Shown: positions 42,616 to 52,386, counted from the stretch's first letter. The stretch is DNA of 64,000 bases from Dechloromonas denitrificans (GCF_020510685.1 NZ_CP075185.1:4233001-4297000); one strand, 5' to 3'. The notes: generated from the sequence alone by a model not told the origin. A program made the numbers and translations.

Positions 42616-42815
42616 CGTTCCTCCAAGATATTCCCCGGATCATCGCAAAGCGCAGCCAGCGAAGCAACCGCCAACCGCAAACAAATGAGAGGCCGATCCG
42701 CTCCCCCGCAAAATGCCGGCGCAGCCGTGGCGCCGGGCTGCAATCCCTGTCATAGTGAAGGTCTACGGCAATATCGAAAACAAGAATGATGGTGACATTC
42801 TGATTGGGGGGAAGC

Positions 42816-45800
42816 ATGAACGCCGTTGCAAGCCTGGACCGATCGATCCTTAGCCGTCGTCGCTTCGTTCGATCGCTAGCGATCGGCACCCTGCTGATCA
42901 ATCTGTTCGTGGTCGTCATGGTTGCGCTGGTCATCGAGCAACGGCGCGAACGCGAAGAGATCCAGGCGATAACCCTGACCGAAAACTACGCCAAGGTTCT
43001 CGATGAAGCGCTGGTCGGCTTCATCGGCAAGATCGACATCACCCTGCTCTCGGTCAGAGATGAGGTGACCCGTCAGATGGCCAACGGCGGGATCGACGAC
43101 AATGCGCTGGCCGCCTTCCTCGCCCAGCAGGATGCCCATATTCCCGAGGCGCTCGGCCTGCGCGTGGTGGACGCCGACGGGATCATCCGGCACGGCGCGA
43201 AAGGCATCCGGGTGGCCAATGCGAGCATCGCCGACCGCCCCCAATTCATCCGTCTGCGCGACGATCCGGCAGCCGGCCTGGTCTTCTCCCAACCGCTGAT
43301 GGGGCGAGCCGCCCAGCAGCAGCTGATCACCCTGGGGCGGCGCATCGACAACCCGGACGGCTCTTTCGCCGGCGATGTCCACGTCGCCGTGACGATCGAT
43401 CAGTTCATCAACTTGTTCGCCAAGATCGACCTGGGGCCCAAGGGAAATATCGGCCTGTGGGACCACACCAATCTGATCGCCCGCTACGCCAGGGACGATG
43501 CCCGCGGTGCTTCGGCAGGAGCGACGACGCCCTCCGCCGAGTTGCATGCCCTGCTCGAGTCGCCGCCGCAAACGGCCACTTATCACACCCGCTCGGGCGT
43601 CGACGGCATTTCCCGCGCCTACCATTTCCGCCGGATAAATTCCTATCCGCTTTACCTGGTGGTCGGCCTGGCCGACGAGGATTACCTCGCCGAATCGCGC
43701 AAGGACGCGCGGAACATTATCGCGCTGGCCGCCATCTTCTTCGTTACCTCGTTGTTCGCGGCGCTCTTGCTCTACCGCGGCTGGCAACGGCGCGAGGCGG
43801 ATCATGCCGCCCTGCTCAGCCAGGAAGCCGAATATTCCGCCCAACTCGAACAGACCAAGCGGCTCGCAGAGGAGGCCCAGCGGCAGAGCGAGTTGATTCT
43901 CGCCTCGGCCGGCGAAGGCATCTGCGGCGTCGATCTGGCGGGCAAGGTCGTCTTCGTGAACCCGGCGGCTCGCAAGATGCTGGGCTGGGCTGCCGACGAA
44001 GGTGTCGGGCTGGATCTGCACGCCGCAACCCACCATCACAGGGCCGACGGCAGCCCCTACGCACATGCCGATTGTGACGTTTCCAGAACCCTGCTCGACG
44101 GAGCCCGCCGGCAAGTCAACGACGACCTGTACTGGCGCAAGGATGGCAGTTGCTTCCCCGTCGAATTCACGGTCGCCGCCGTCGAACTCGACGGCCGGGT
44201 CAGCGGTGCCGTCAATGTGTTCCGCGACATCAGCGAGCGCAAGCGCAGCGAAGCCGAACTACAACAGCACCGCCGCCATCTCGAGGAACTGGTCCAGCAA
44301 CGGACCAGCGCGCTGATGGAAACCGAGGCGCGGGCCAGCCACATTCTCGACTCCAGCGCCGACGGGCTGTACGGCAGCGACCGCAACGGCATCATCACCT
44401 TCATCAACCCGGCAGCTTGCGCCATGCTCGGCTACCGGGCCGAGCAGGTCATCGGCCGGCCGGTCCATCCGCTGTTCCACCACAGCCGGGCCGATGGCTC
44501 GCCCTATCCGGCAGCGGAATGCCCCGGCCTGCGGGCGCTCAAACTGGGTCAGCAGGTGCGCGTCGACAACGAGGTGTACTGGCATGCCGATGGCCACGCC
44601 GTACCGGTGATGTACGCTACCCACCCGATGCTGCGCAACGGTGAAATCATCGGCGCGGTAACCAGTTTCGTCGATGTCAGCGAGCAGCGGGCGGCGGCCC
44701 AGGCCCGCGAACGGGCGTTGCTTGCCGCCGAGAGCCTGGCCAGGATAAGGCGCGAGTTCCTGGCCAACATGAGTCACGAGATCCGTACCCCGCTCAATGG
44801 CGTGCTCGGCTTCGCCGATATCGGCTATCGCCACTACGACAACAGCGACAAGGCACGCGATGCCTTTGCCAAGATCCGCACCTCCGGCAAGCGCCTGCTC
44901 GGCGTGATCAACGACATCCTCGACTTCTCGAAGCTCGATGCGGGCAAGCTGAACATCGAACAAATCGACCTGGTACCGGCCGAGATCGTCAGCCATGCGC
45001 TCGACCTGGTGCGCGACCAGGCCCAGGCCAAACAGCTCGAGCTGCGGGTCCGGCTGGCCGCCGACCTTCCCGGACTGTGCATCGGCGATCCGTTGCGCAT
45101 CGGCCAGGTCCTACTCAACGTGCTCTCCAACGCGGTCAAGTTCACCCCCGCCGGAAGTGTCACGCTATCGCTCTCCCGCCAGGACGAACAACTGGTGTTC
45201 CGGGTCACCGACACCGGCATCGGCATGAGCGGGGAACAGCTGGCCATGCTGTTCAATCCTTTTCAACAGGCCGATGCGTCATCGACCCGCCGTTATGGCG
45301 GTACCGGTCTCGGCCTGGCGATCAGCAAACAGATACTCGATTTGATGGGTGGCGACATTCAGGTGATCAGCGAGCCCGGCATCGGCACCACGGTAGAATT
45401 TCGCCTGCCCTACATCCCCTCCGGGCGGCTCGCCGTGCCCCCGGCCGACCAGCCGGATGCTGCACCCGGCTCACTGGCCGGCCTTTCGATTCTGGTCGTC
45501 GACGACGACAGTGCCAACCAGGCGATACTCGAAGAAAACCTGACGCTGGATGGCGCCCGGGTAACGCTGGCCGGCGATGGCCTGGCGGCGGTTGAACGGG
45601 TCCGCCAGGATGGACCTGCGGCCTACGATATCGTCCTGATGGACATCCAGATGCCGGGCATCGATGGCTATGAAGCGGCGCGCCAGATCCTCGCGCTCGC
45701 CCCCGGTTTGCCGATCATTGCCCAGACGGCGCATGCCTTCGCGGAAGAGCGGGAAAAATGCCGGGCGGCCGGCATGGTCGGCCATATCGCCAAACCGATC

Positions 45801-45866
45801 GATCAACAGGAGCTGCGCCAAGTGCTGCAGCGCCACCGGCCGGCGCAAAACCCGCCGCCGGTTTGA
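42816..45866 (+). CDS. Hybrid sensor histidine kinase (PDC, 2 x PAS, receiver)
   Basis: 1016 aa from the ATG at 42816 (GGGGGGAAGC upstream). TM1 at about 24-46; a periplasmic PDC/dCache sensor to about 295 ('RVVDADGIIRHGAKG', 'RISRAYHF'-like end); TM2 about 303-322; two PAS domains ('ILASAGEGICGVDLAGKVV', 'ILDSSADGLYGSDRNGIIT'); HisKA 'NMSHEIRTPLNGVLG'; HATPase with 'NVLSNAVKFTPAG', 'TDTGIGM', 'GGTGLGLAISKQILDLMGG'; receiver 'ILVVDDDSANQAILEEN' with phospho-Asp in 'IVLMDIQMPGIDG'. No phosphotransfer domain follows. Divergent from the NtrC-type regulator gene. Confidence 0.94.
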   Translation: MNAVASLDRSILSRRRFVRSLAIGTLLINLFVVVMVALVIEQRREREEIQAITLTENYAKVLDEALVGFIGKIDITLLSVRDEVTRQMANGGIDDNALAAFLAQQDAHIPEALGLRVVDADGIIRHGAKGIRVANASIADRPQFIRLRDDPAAGLVFSQPLMGRAAQQQLITLGRRIDNPDGSFAGDVHVAVTIDQFINLFAKIDLGPKGNIGLWDHTNLIARYARDDARGASAGATTPSAELHALLESPPQTATYHTRSGVDGISRAYHFRRINSYPLYLVVGLADEDYLAESRKDARNIIALAAIFFVTSLFAALLLYRGWQRREADHAALLSQEAEYSAQLEQTKRLAEEAQRQSELILASAGEGICGVDLAGKVVFVNPAARKMLGWAADEGVGLDLHAATHHHRADGSPYAHADCDVSRTLLDGARRQVNDDLYWRKDGSCFPVEFTVAAVELDGRVSGAVNVFRDISERKRSEAELQQHRRHLEELVQQRTSALMETEARASHILDSSADGLYGSDRNGIITFINPAACAMLGYRAEQVIGRPVHPLFHHSRADGSPYPAAECPGLRALKLGQQVRVDNEVYWHADGHAVPVMYATHPMLRNGEIIGAVTSFVDVSEQRAAAQARERALLAAESLARIRREFLANMSHEIRTPLNGVLGFADIGYRHYDNSDKARDAFAKIRTSGKRLLGVINDILDFSKLDAGKLNIEQIDLVPAEIVSHALDLVRDQAQAKQLELRVRLAADLPGLCIGDPLRIGQVLLNVLSNAVKFTPAGSVTLSLSRQDEQLVFRVTDTGIGMSGEQLAMLFNPFQQADASSTRRYGGTGLGLAISKQILDLMGGDIQVISEPGIGTTVEFRLPYIPSGRLAVPPADQPDAAPGSLAGLSILVVDDDSANQAILEENLTLDGARVTLAGDGLAAVERVRQDGPAAYDIVLMDIQMPGIDGYEAARQILALAPGLPIIAQTAHAFAEEREKCRAAGMVGHIAKPIDQQELRQVLQRHRPAQNPPPV

Positions 45867-45890
45867 AGCGGGGCGGCGGGCCGAGCCAGC

Positions 45891-46274
45891 CTATTGGCTG
45901 CGCACGTCGCCGTCGACGTAGAACCAACGCCCGGCCTCACGGATGAAATTGCTGATTTCGTGCAGCCGGTGGCCGCGCCCGGCGACCCGGTAGCGGGCAA
46001 CGAACTCGACGGTGGCGTGGCTGGCGTCCAGCATCTGCCGCCCTTTGATCTCCAGGCCCAGCCACTTGGTAGCGCTTTCCTCGGCCAGGCCCAGCGCGGC
46101 GGGCCGGGTCGAGGCATGCCAGGTGGCCAGCAGATAAGGCTCCAGGCCGAGCACGTAGGCACTGTAGCGCGAGCGCATCAGCGCCTCGGCGCTCGGCGCA
46201 TCGATGGTTCCGGCGTGCAGTCCACCGCAGCAGCCGGCGTAGGGCTTGCCGCTGCCGCAGGGACAGGCGCTCAC
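45891..46274 (-). CDS. ychJ: YchJ-family SEC-C motif protein
   Basis: 127 aa. The N-terminal SEC-C zinc motif 'CPCGSGKPYAGCC' and the following 'EALMRSRYSAYVLGLEPYL', 'ATWHAST', 'FVARYRVAGRGHRLHEIS' mark UPF0225/YchJ. Function unknown. Its ATG overlaps the rdgC stop by four bases. Confidence 0.93.
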   Translation of the reverse strand: MSACPCGSGKPYAGCCGGLHAGTIDAPSAEALMRSRYSAYVLGLEPYLLATWHASTRPAALGLAEESATKWLGLEIKGRQMLDASHATVEFVARYRVAGRGHRLHEISNFIREAGRWFYVDGDVRSQ

Positions 46275-47188
46275 GGCGTTTCGACGACTTCGCCGCCGAG
46301 CGCCTCGACCAATTGCGGCAGGAAGCGGACGAATTCGCCGGTCATCAGCGCGAAATCGGCATCGAATTGCTCGTCGGCCCGTTCGGCGCTCTTTTCCGCC
46401 TCTTCCTTGAGCAGGTCGAGGAAGGCCAGGCGTTTGACTTCCAGCTTTTCCGACAGGACGAAGGAAATCCGGTTATCCCAGGTCAGCGCCAGGCGCGTCG
46501 GCAATTTGCCGCTGGCCAGGTGGGCCTTGATCTCGCCGCTGATCTCGTCGCCGTCGAGCGCGTGGCGAACATAGCGGACCGCCGCCTTTTCCTCGCCGGC
46601 CGCCTTCAGTTCGCAATCGCGGTCGATGGTAAAGCCGGCCGGTGCATCGCCGCCGGCCAGCCAGTCGGCCATCGCCGTCTGCGGCGAAATCTGGGTATGC
46701 AACATGGTCAGCGGGAATTCGTCGAGGCAGTGCCGCAGGTGCTCGATGACTTCCTCGGCCTTGCCCGGGCTGCCGGCATCGACGCAGAACCAGCCGTTTT
46801 GCGGATCGATCCAGACGAAGGTCTTGCGCCGGCGGGTAAAGGCGCGCGGCATCAGTTCTTCGGTGACCCGCTCGCGCAGTTCCTTCAACTGCTTGCGGCC
46901 GGGCGCGTAGCCCTGCTGGGCTTCGATCGCCTCGGCCCGCTCCTTGACTTCCTCATTGACCACCGACGACGGCAGCAGGCGCTGCTCGACGGCCAACGCC
47001 ACCAGCCACTGCTGGTTTGACGAGTAGACCAGCGCGCCATCCTGGCGCGGCGAAACCCAGCCGCGACTCATCGGTTGATTGCTCGGGCATTTGACGAACG
47101 GGGCGCGCGCCAGTTGTTCCTCGAACTTGGCAAGATCGATGTTCCACGGCGTCGGCAGACGGTAAAGCTGAAGATTTTTGAACCACAT
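46271..47188 (-). CDS. rdgC: Recombination-associated protein RdgC
   Basis: 305 aa, family length. 'MWFKNLQLYRL', 'FVKCPSNQPMSRGWVSP', 'LVALAVEQRLLPSSVVNEEV', 'GRKQLKELRERVTEELMPR', 'DLLKEEAEK' and 'ALMTGEFVRFLPQLVEALG'. RdgC is a ring-forming DNA-binding protein that inhibits RecA-dependent recombination. Co-transcribed with ychJ. Confidence 0.96.
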   Translation of the reverse strand: MWFKNLQLYRLPTPWNIDLAKFEEQLARAPFVKCPSNQPMSRGWVSPRQDGALVYSSNQQWLVALAVEQRLLPSSVVNEEVKERAEAIEAQQGYAPGRKQLKELRERVTEELMPRAFTRRRKTFVWIDPQNGWFCVDAGSPGKAEEVIEHLRHCLDEFPLTMLHTQISPQTAMADWLAGGDAPAGFTIDRDCELKAAGEEKAAVRYVRHALDGDEISGEIKAHLASGKLPTRLALTWDNRISFVLSEKLEVKRLAFLDLLKEEAEKSAERADEQFDADFALMTGEFVRFLPQLVEALGGEVVETP

Positions 47189-47311
47189 GGCGAAATACTC
47201 TGAATGGGAATGCGCCGCAAAATACGGCAGTGAAAAACAGAAACCTCCACCATCGGCAAACAGTCGCTGGCAGAGGTTCGCTACCGGCCCCGAAAAGGAG
47301 CGCGGAAAAAT

Positions 47312-47920
47312 TTATTTCTTGGTGCCGGCTCCGCCGGTCTGGCCAACCATGAATTCGACCGCCGCACGCACTTCGGCGTCGCTCAGATTGTCCAAGCCAC
47401 CGCGCGCCGGCATGCCCTTGTGGCCGCCGATCGCCGACTTGACGAGCGGCGCGACGCCGTTGGCCAGACGCGGTTTCCAGGCCGCCATATCACCCAGTTT
47501 CGGGGCGCCGTTCTTGCCGCTGGCGTGGCAGTCCTGGCAGCGCTCCTCGACCACCAGCTGGCCGGAACGGGTTTTCGGCGAACTGTAGGCCTTGTTCGTA
47601 TCGGCCGCCTGGCCGCCGCTCACCATGTAGCCGACGGCACGGCTCATTTCGATATCGGTCAGCGCGGCCTGGCCGCCGTGCGCCGGCATGTTGCGGACAC
47701 CGGCAATGGCGTTGCTCGTCAGCTTGTCCAGACCCTTGGCGGCGCGCTGCGCCCAGGCGGCCTGATCGCCGATCTTCGGCGCGCCGTCCTTGCCGGTCGC
47801 GTGACAGGCCACGCAGACCGAATCGACCACTTCCTTGCCGCTCCGTTCAGCGGCTTGCGCCACGGTCGAGGCGAGCAGCAGCGTGGCGAACGGCACAAAA
47901 AACATTTGTTTGAACTTCAT
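47312..47920 (-). CDS. Dihaem c-type cytochrome (tandem c5-type)
   Basis: 202 aa from the ATG at 47920 (AGGGG five bases upstream), giving the signal 'MKFKQMFFVPFATLLLAS' to 'VAQA'. Two CXXCH haem sites, 'CVACH' and 'CQDCH', each followed by 'GAPKxGDxAAW' and a late Met ('RNMPAHGG', 'KGMPARGG') as distal ligand: two repeats of the cytochrome c5 type. A soluble periplasmic electron carrier. A perfect FNR-type box starts 16 bases before the ATG, so expression responds to oxygen. Confidence 0.93.
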   Translation of the reverse strand: MKFKQMFFVPFATLLLASTVAQAAERSGKEVVDSVCVACHATGKDGAPKIGDQAAWAQRAAKGLDKLTSNAIAGVRNMPAHGGQAALTDIEMSRAVGYMVSGGQAADTNKAYSSPKTRSGQLVVEERCQDCHASGKNGAPKLGDMAAWKPRLANGVAPLVKSAIGGHKGMPARGGLDNLSDAEVRAAVEFMVGQTGGAGTKK

Positions 47921-47936
47921 GATTACCCCTGTTTTA

Positions 47937-47950
47937 TTGATCGATATCAA
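47937..47950 (-). promoter_or_regulatory. Perfect FNR/ANR-type box at the cytochrome gene
   Basis: TTGATCGATATCAA, an exact TTGAT-N4-ATCAA palindrome. Its centre is about 23 bases upstream of the start codon, too close for class II activation of this start, so it would overlap the promoter core and act as a repressor site, unless the true translation start is farther in. Confidence 0.7.
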
Positions 47951-47984
47951 GCGGCATTTTACGCAAACCGCCTCGGCCGCTTGC

Positions 47985-48719
47985 TTACTTTTTGCGGAAA
48001 ATCACGTCCCAGACCCCATGTCCGAGACGCAGGCCGCGATTCTCGAACTTGGTCAGCGGTCGATACTCGGGGCGCGGCGCAAAGCCGTCGGCCGAATTGG
48101 CCAGCGTCGGTTCGGCCGCGAGCACTTCCAGCATCTGGTGGGCGTACTCTTCCCAGTCGGTGGCGCAGTGGAAATAGCCACCCGGCTTGAGGCGCGAGGC
48201 GAGCAGCGCGACGAAGGGCGGCTGGATCAGCCGGCGCTTGTTGTGGCGGGCCTTGTGCCAGGGGTCCGGAAAAAAGACATGGACGCCGTCGAGCGAGCCT
48301 TCCGGCAGCATGTCGCGGACCACTTCGACCGCGTCATGCTGGCAGATGCGCAGGTTGCTCAGCTGGCGCTCGGCAATCTGCTTGCACAGCGCGCCGACGC
48401 CCGGCACGTGCACTTCGACGCCGAGATAGTCGTTGTCGCGATTGGCATCGGCGATCTTGGCCGTGGTTTCGCCCATGCCGGTGCCGATTTCGAGGATTTT
48501 CGGGTTGTTCCGGCCGTAAACCACGGCCAGGTCGATCGGCTGCGGCGCATAGACCAGGCCGATTTTCGGCATCATCTCGGCGTAGTAATTTTCCTGCGCC
48601 GCCGACATCCGGCCGGCCCGCCGGACGAAACTCTTGATGTGGCCGTAGCCTTCGCGGCCTTCGGTATAGGTCCCGTCGCCTTCGGCGACGCTCGGTTGAA
48701 TCAGGGGGGTATCGCTCAT
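47985..48719 (-). CDS. trmB: tRNA (guanine-N7)-methyltransferase TrmB
   Basis: 244 aa from the ATG at 48719, which overlaps the thiG stop (ATGA). '[19 protein letters not shown]', SAM motif '[13 protein letters not shown]', '[10 protein letters not shown]', '[18 protein letters not shown]', '[17 protein letters not shown]' and '[16 protein letters not shown]'. Methylates G46 of tRNA. Reading on upstream gives a false N-terminal extension through thiG. Confidence 0.96.
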   Translation of the reverse strand: MSDTPLIQPSVAEGDGTYTEGREGYGHIKSFVRRAGRMSAAQENYYAEMMPKIGLVYAPQPIDLAVVYGRNNPKILEIGTGMGETTAKIADANRDNDYLGVEVHVPGVGALCKQIAERQLSNLRICQHDAVEVVRDMLPEGSLDGVHVFFPDPWHKARHNKRRLIQPPFVALLASRLKPGGYFHCATDWEEYAHQMLEVLAAEPTLANSADGFAPRPEYRPLTKFENRGLRLGHGVWDVIFRKK

Positions 48720-49498
48720 GAGCCGATCAGTCCGGAAGTCGGCGACGAAGGGTCGGCCGAGTAGTATTTGCGCGCCATACGGCCCGCCAGGAAAGCCTCG
48801 CGGCCTGCTTCGACGCCTTTTTTCATGGCGCTGGCCATGAGTACCGGGTTCTTGGCGTGGGCGATGGCGGTATTCATCAACACGCCGTCGCAGCCGAGTT
48901 CCATCGCGATCGCCGCATCGGAGGCGGTGCCGACGCCGGCATCGACGATGATCGGCACCTTGGCGTTGTCGATGATCAGGCGCAGGTTCCACGGATTGAC
49001 GATGCCCATGCCGGAGCCGATCAGCGAAGCGAGCGGCATCACCGCGACGCAGCCGATTTCCTCGAGCATCTTGGCCTGGATCGGATCGTCGGCGCAGTAA
49101 ACCATCACCTGGAAACCGTCCTTGACCAGCGTTGCCGCGGCTTTCAGGGTTTCCGGCATGTTCGGGAAGAGGTTGGTCGGGTCGCCGAGAACCTCGAGCT
49201 TGCACAGCGGATGCCCGTCGAGCAGTTCGCGCGCCAGGCGCAGCGTGCGTACCGCGTCGTCGGCCGTATAGCAGCCGGCGGTATTCGGCAGGATGGTGAA
49301 CTGCGCCGGCGGCACGGCGTCGAGCAGGTTGGGCTGCCCGGCCTCCTGGCCGATATTGACGCGGCGGACGGCGACGGTGACGATCTCGGCACCGGAAGCA
49401 TCGAGCGCCGCCCGCGTTTCGGTGAAATCCTTGTACTTGCCGGTACCAACCAGCAAACGGGAACGGTACGCCTTGCCGGCGATGGTCAGTTGATGCAT
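48716..49498 (-). CDS. thiG: Thiazole synthase ThiG
   Basis: 260 aa. '[15 protein letters not shown]', '[11 protein letters not shown]', '[19 protein letters not shown]', '[19 protein letters not shown]', '[19 protein letters not shown]', '[14 protein letters not shown]'. Forms the thiazole ring of thiamine from deoxyxylulose phosphate, a glycine-derived imine and ThiS thiocarboxylate. thiS lies 97 bases upstream, same strand. Confidence 0.97.
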   Translation of the reverse strand: MHQLTIAGKAYRSRLLVGTGKYKDFTETRAALDASGAEIVTVAVRRVNIGQEAGQPNLLDAVPPAQFTILPNTAGCYTADDAVRTLRLARELLDGHPLCKLEVLGDPTNLFPNMPETLKAAATLVKDGFQVMVYCADDPIQAKMLEEIGCVAVMPLASLIGSGMGIVNPWNLRLIIDNAKVPIIVDAGVGTASDAAIAMELGCDGVLMNTAIAHAKNPVLMASAMKKGVEAGREAFLAGRMARKYYSADPSSPTSGLIGS

Positions 49499-49595
49499 TC
49501 GTTAGGATCCAGTGGTTAGGAGTTAGCGGTTAGTAAGAGCGCAGGAGGGAGAAGCGAAGGAGGACCACGCGATCCTCGATCCTGAATCCTCGATC
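49499..49595. repeat. thiS-thiG spacer of short repeats
   Basis: The spacer contains TTAGGATCC, GGTTAGGAGTTAGCGGTTAG and, at its other end, GATCCTCGATCCTGAATCCT followed by CGATCCTAG: short direct repeats with complementary ends (TTAGGATCC and its mirror). The ends can pair into an imperfect stem. No gene. Confidence 0.55.
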
Positions 49596-49799
49596 CTAGC
49601 CGCCCCCCACGGCGACGACGATTTCGAGTTGGTCGCCGGTGACCAGGGCGGTCGAGCCGTGCTGGCTCTTCGGGACGATTTCGCCGTTACGTTCGACGGC
49701 AATCCGCTGGCCGGCGTAACCGAGCTGACCGATCAGGCCGGCAACGGTAAGGGCTTCTGGGAACTGGCGGACTTCGCCATTGATCTTGAGTTCGAGCAT
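49596..49799 (-). CDS. thiS: Sulfur carrier protein ThiS
   Basis: 67 aa: ubiquitin-fold protein with 'KINGEVRQFPEALTVAGLI', 'QRIAVERNGEIVPKSQH', ending in 'VAVGGG', the Gly-Gly tail that is adenylated by ThiF and carries sulfur to ThiG. It ends with three Gly rather than two. Confidence 0.94.
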   Translation of the reverse strand: MLELKINGEVRQFPEALTVAGLIGQLGYAGQRIAVERNGEIVPKSQHGSTALVTGDQLEIVVAVGGG

Positions 49800-49933
49800 C
49801 CGCTTATTCTACCAAGCGCGACCATCTGCCGAACCAGGGAAATATCGCCGCTCGCCGATTCCGCGCCGGGTCGCTGGCCAACCTGACTACGAGCGGATCT
49901 CCGGTATTGCCCGGGGACCGGGCGAAAGCTAAG

Positions 49934-51580
49934 ATGCCTGATACCGTACAACCAGCGAGGCACGCATTGGATAGCCAGAAAACCCGTGGCCAAGGTCTCG
50001 CTTTACGCTTCGACCCGGCAAGCCGGACGCTGATCGCCAGCATCGCCCCTGAAGCCGATGCGGAACCGATCGACGAACCCTGGCTCCGCGAGCAACTGGC
50101 CGAACAGGGGTATGGCGCCCTGCACTACCTGCCGGAGGCCGCCACCGCCTTGCTCGGCAAATACAATTCCGGCGAAACAGCCGAACTGAAGCTGGCCGAA
50201 GCGCTCGATGCCACGCTGCGGGTCGCCATCACGGCCAACGGCCTCGAAGCCCGCGTCGACATCGGCGCAGCGCAAGGCGGCAACGCCGTGACGCGCGCCG
50301 CCGTCGTTGCCGCACTGGCCGCCGAAGGCGTGACCTCGGGCCTGCTCGACACCGCCATCGCTGCCGTGGTCGCCGCCGGCAGCGCCAGTGGCGAGGTCGT
50401 CGCACGTGGCACGCCGGCCGAAGATGGCGCCCATGGCCGACTGGAAGCACTGATTCCGCAAGCCCGCGACCGGCAGCCGCATGAAGACCTGAACGGCCAT
50501 ATTGACTATCACGATCTCGGCGACATTCAGGTGGTCCATCCCGGCGACGCGCTGATGCGCCGCCACCCGCCGACGCCCGGCGTCGACGGCCGGACCTTGC
50601 TCGGCCAGACGATCCCGGCCAAGCCGGGCAAGGTCGTCAAGTTCGCCAGCAAGTTGCCGGGCACCGATTTCGCCGTCGGCGACGACGACCTGCTGCTCGC
50701 CGCGATTACCGGTCAGCCGGTCGTCGTCAAGAACGGCATGGCCGTCGAGCCGATCTACAAGATCAAGCAGGTCGGCTCGGCCAGCGGCAACATCAATTTC
50801 GACGGCAATGTGGTGATCAGTGGCGACGTCGATGCCGGGATGACGGTCTGCGCCAGCGGCGACATCGAAATCGGCGGTGTCGTCGACCTGGCCACGCTGG
50901 AAGCCGGCGGCAACATCGTCGTCAAGGGTGGCGTCATCGGCTCGCTGGTCCATGCCGGCAGCGGCACCCACCACGTCCGCTGCGGCGGCAGCTTCAATGC
51001 CACCTATGCCCAACAGGCGGTGATTGAAGCCGGCGACAGCATTTTCATCGACGACATGGCCTTGCAGTGCGAACTGTCGGCGCTCAACCACATCACCGTC
51101 GGCCACAAGCAGCGCGGCCACATCATCGGCGGTTCGGCCAAGGCGATGCTGTCGATCACCGCCAAGGTCATCGGCTCGCCGAACCAGGGCCACACCCGCC
51201 TCGAAATCGGCGCCAATCCGCAGATGCGCGCCCAGCAACAGGCCCTGCTGCATAAACGCGACGAGCGCAACACCCAACTCGGCGAACTCGGCAAACTGCT
51301 GACCTTTGCCGGAAAGAATCCCGGCAAGCTGGCCCCCGAGGTGGTCAACAAGGCCCGGGCGACGGCCATGGCCCTGGCCCTGGAAATCGGCGAACTGAAC
51401 GAAGCGTGCACCGCCATGGAGCAGAAGATCGAACTGTCGCAGCACGCCCGCGTGATCGCCGAACAGGCGCTGCACGAGGGCAGCGACATCCATCTCGGCC
51501 GCTACCACTACCGCACGACCCACGAGCACGGACCATGCACCGTCGGGCTCAACGAGGAAGGCGTGTTTGGTCCGCTGTAA
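49934..51580 (+). CDS. FapA-family (DUF342) protein
   Basis: 548 aa from the ATG at 49934; a TTG at 49907 is possible. Residues about 170-410 are the FapA beta-helix ('GRTLLGQTIPAKPGKVV', 'GNVVISGDVDAGMTVCASG', 'GGNIVVKGGVIGSLVHAG'). A C-terminal coiled coil follows ('QQQALLHKRDERNTQLGEL'). FapA proteins in other proteobacteria influence polymer or flagellar functions; no chemotaxis or flagellar gene is adjacent, so its role is unknown here. Divergent from thiS and convergent with the SDR gene. Confidence 0.88.
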   Translation: MPDTVQPARHALDSQKTRGQGLALRFDPASRTLIASIAPEADAEPIDEPWLREQLAEQGYGALHYLPEAATALLGKYNSGETAELKLAEALDATLRVAITANGLEARVDIGAAQGGNAVTRAAVVAALAAEGVTSGLLDTAIAAVVAAGSASGEVVARGTPAEDGAHGRLEALIPQARDRQPHEDLNGHIDYHDLGDIQVVHPGDALMRRHPPTPGVDGRTLLGQTIPAKPGKVVKFASKLPGTDFAVGDDDLLLAAITGQPVVVKNGMAVEPIYKIKQVGSASGNINFDGNVVISGDVDAGMTVCASGDIEIGGVVDLATLEAGGNIVVKGGVIGSLVHAGSGTHHVRCGGSFNATYAQQAVIEAGDSIFIDDMALQCELSALNHITVGHKQRGHIIGGSAKAMLSITAKVIGSPNQGHTRLEIGANPQMRAQQQALLHKRDERNTQLGELGKLLTFAGKNPGKLAPEVVNKARATAMALALEIGELNEACTAMEQKIELSQHARVIAEQALHEGSDIHLGRYHYRTTHEHGPCTVGLNEEGVFGPL

Positions 51581-51600
51581 GCCGGGGCACTGCGCCGCGC

Positions 51601-52386
51601 CTAGTTGGCCGGGCCGCCGAGATCCAGGCCGCGCGGCTTGCGCGGCGCCTTGACGAACAGCCGGTCGTAAAGCCAGTTGGGCAGGGCGCGCAGCACTTTG
51701 GCGACGATACCCATCTGCCACGGAATCACCGTATAGCTCGTGCCGCGCGCGATGGCTGCGGCAAAGCGCTCGGCCGCCTGTTGCGGCGGCATTAAGAACG
51801 GCATTTTGTAGGGATTGAGCGCGGTCATCGGCGTTTCGATGTAGCCGGGCGCGATGGTCACGACCTGGATGCCGTAGGGCCGCATTTCCAGACGCAGGCT
51901 TTCCAGGTAGGCGATGGCCGCCGCTTTCGAGGCCGAATAGGCCTCCGCCCCCGGCAGGCCGCGGATGCCGGCGACCGACGCGATGCCCACCAGGCGCGGT
52001 GCACCGCCCGCCGCTTTGAGGGCCGGGATGAACGGGGCAAAGGTCGCCGCCAGGCCGAACACATTGATGTCCATCACGCGCCGGAAGACTTCCAGATCGG
52101 CCTCGTACTCGGTCAGCGTCCCGGCCGACACCCCGGCGCTGGCAATGATGATGTCCGGCGCGCCGAACCGCCCGACAAAGTCGGTCGCCGCCGCGTGCAC
52201 GGCCGGCGCATCGCTGACATCCAGCGCGTAGCAGGCGTGTTGCCCGCCGAGCCGTTGATTCAACTGGTCGAGCCGGTCGCCCCGGCGCGCTGCCAGACCG
52301 AGCGTCGCGCCCTGTGCCGCGTAGTAAACGGCAAGCGCCTCGCCGATACCCGACGAGGCGCCTGTGATGAAAACCTTCAGAGCCAA
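51601..52386 (-). CDS. Short-chain dehydrogenase/reductase
   Basis: 261 aa. NAD(P)-binding 'VFITGASSGIGEALAVYYA', 'ALDVSD', 'IIIASAGVS', catalytic Ser 'GIASVAG' and 'YSASKAA' (Tyr-x3-Lys), then 'TIAPGYIETPMT'. The cofactor loop ends in Arg ('LAARR'), favouring NADPH. Substrate unknown. Its ATG follows the dsbA stop with no gap. Confidence 0.92.
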   Translation of the reverse strand: MALKVFITGASSGIGEALAVYYAAQGATLGLAARRGDRLDQLNQRLGGQHACYALDVSDAPAVHAAATDFVGRFGAPDIIIASAGVSAGTLTEYEADLEVFRRVMDINVFGLAATFAPFIPALKAAGGAPRLVGIASVAGIRGLPGAEAYSASKAAAIAYLESLRLEMRPYGIQVVTIAPGYIETPMTALNPYKMPFLMPPQQAAERFAAAIARGTSYTVIPWQMGIVAKVLRALPNWLYDRLFVKAPRKPRGLDLGGPAN

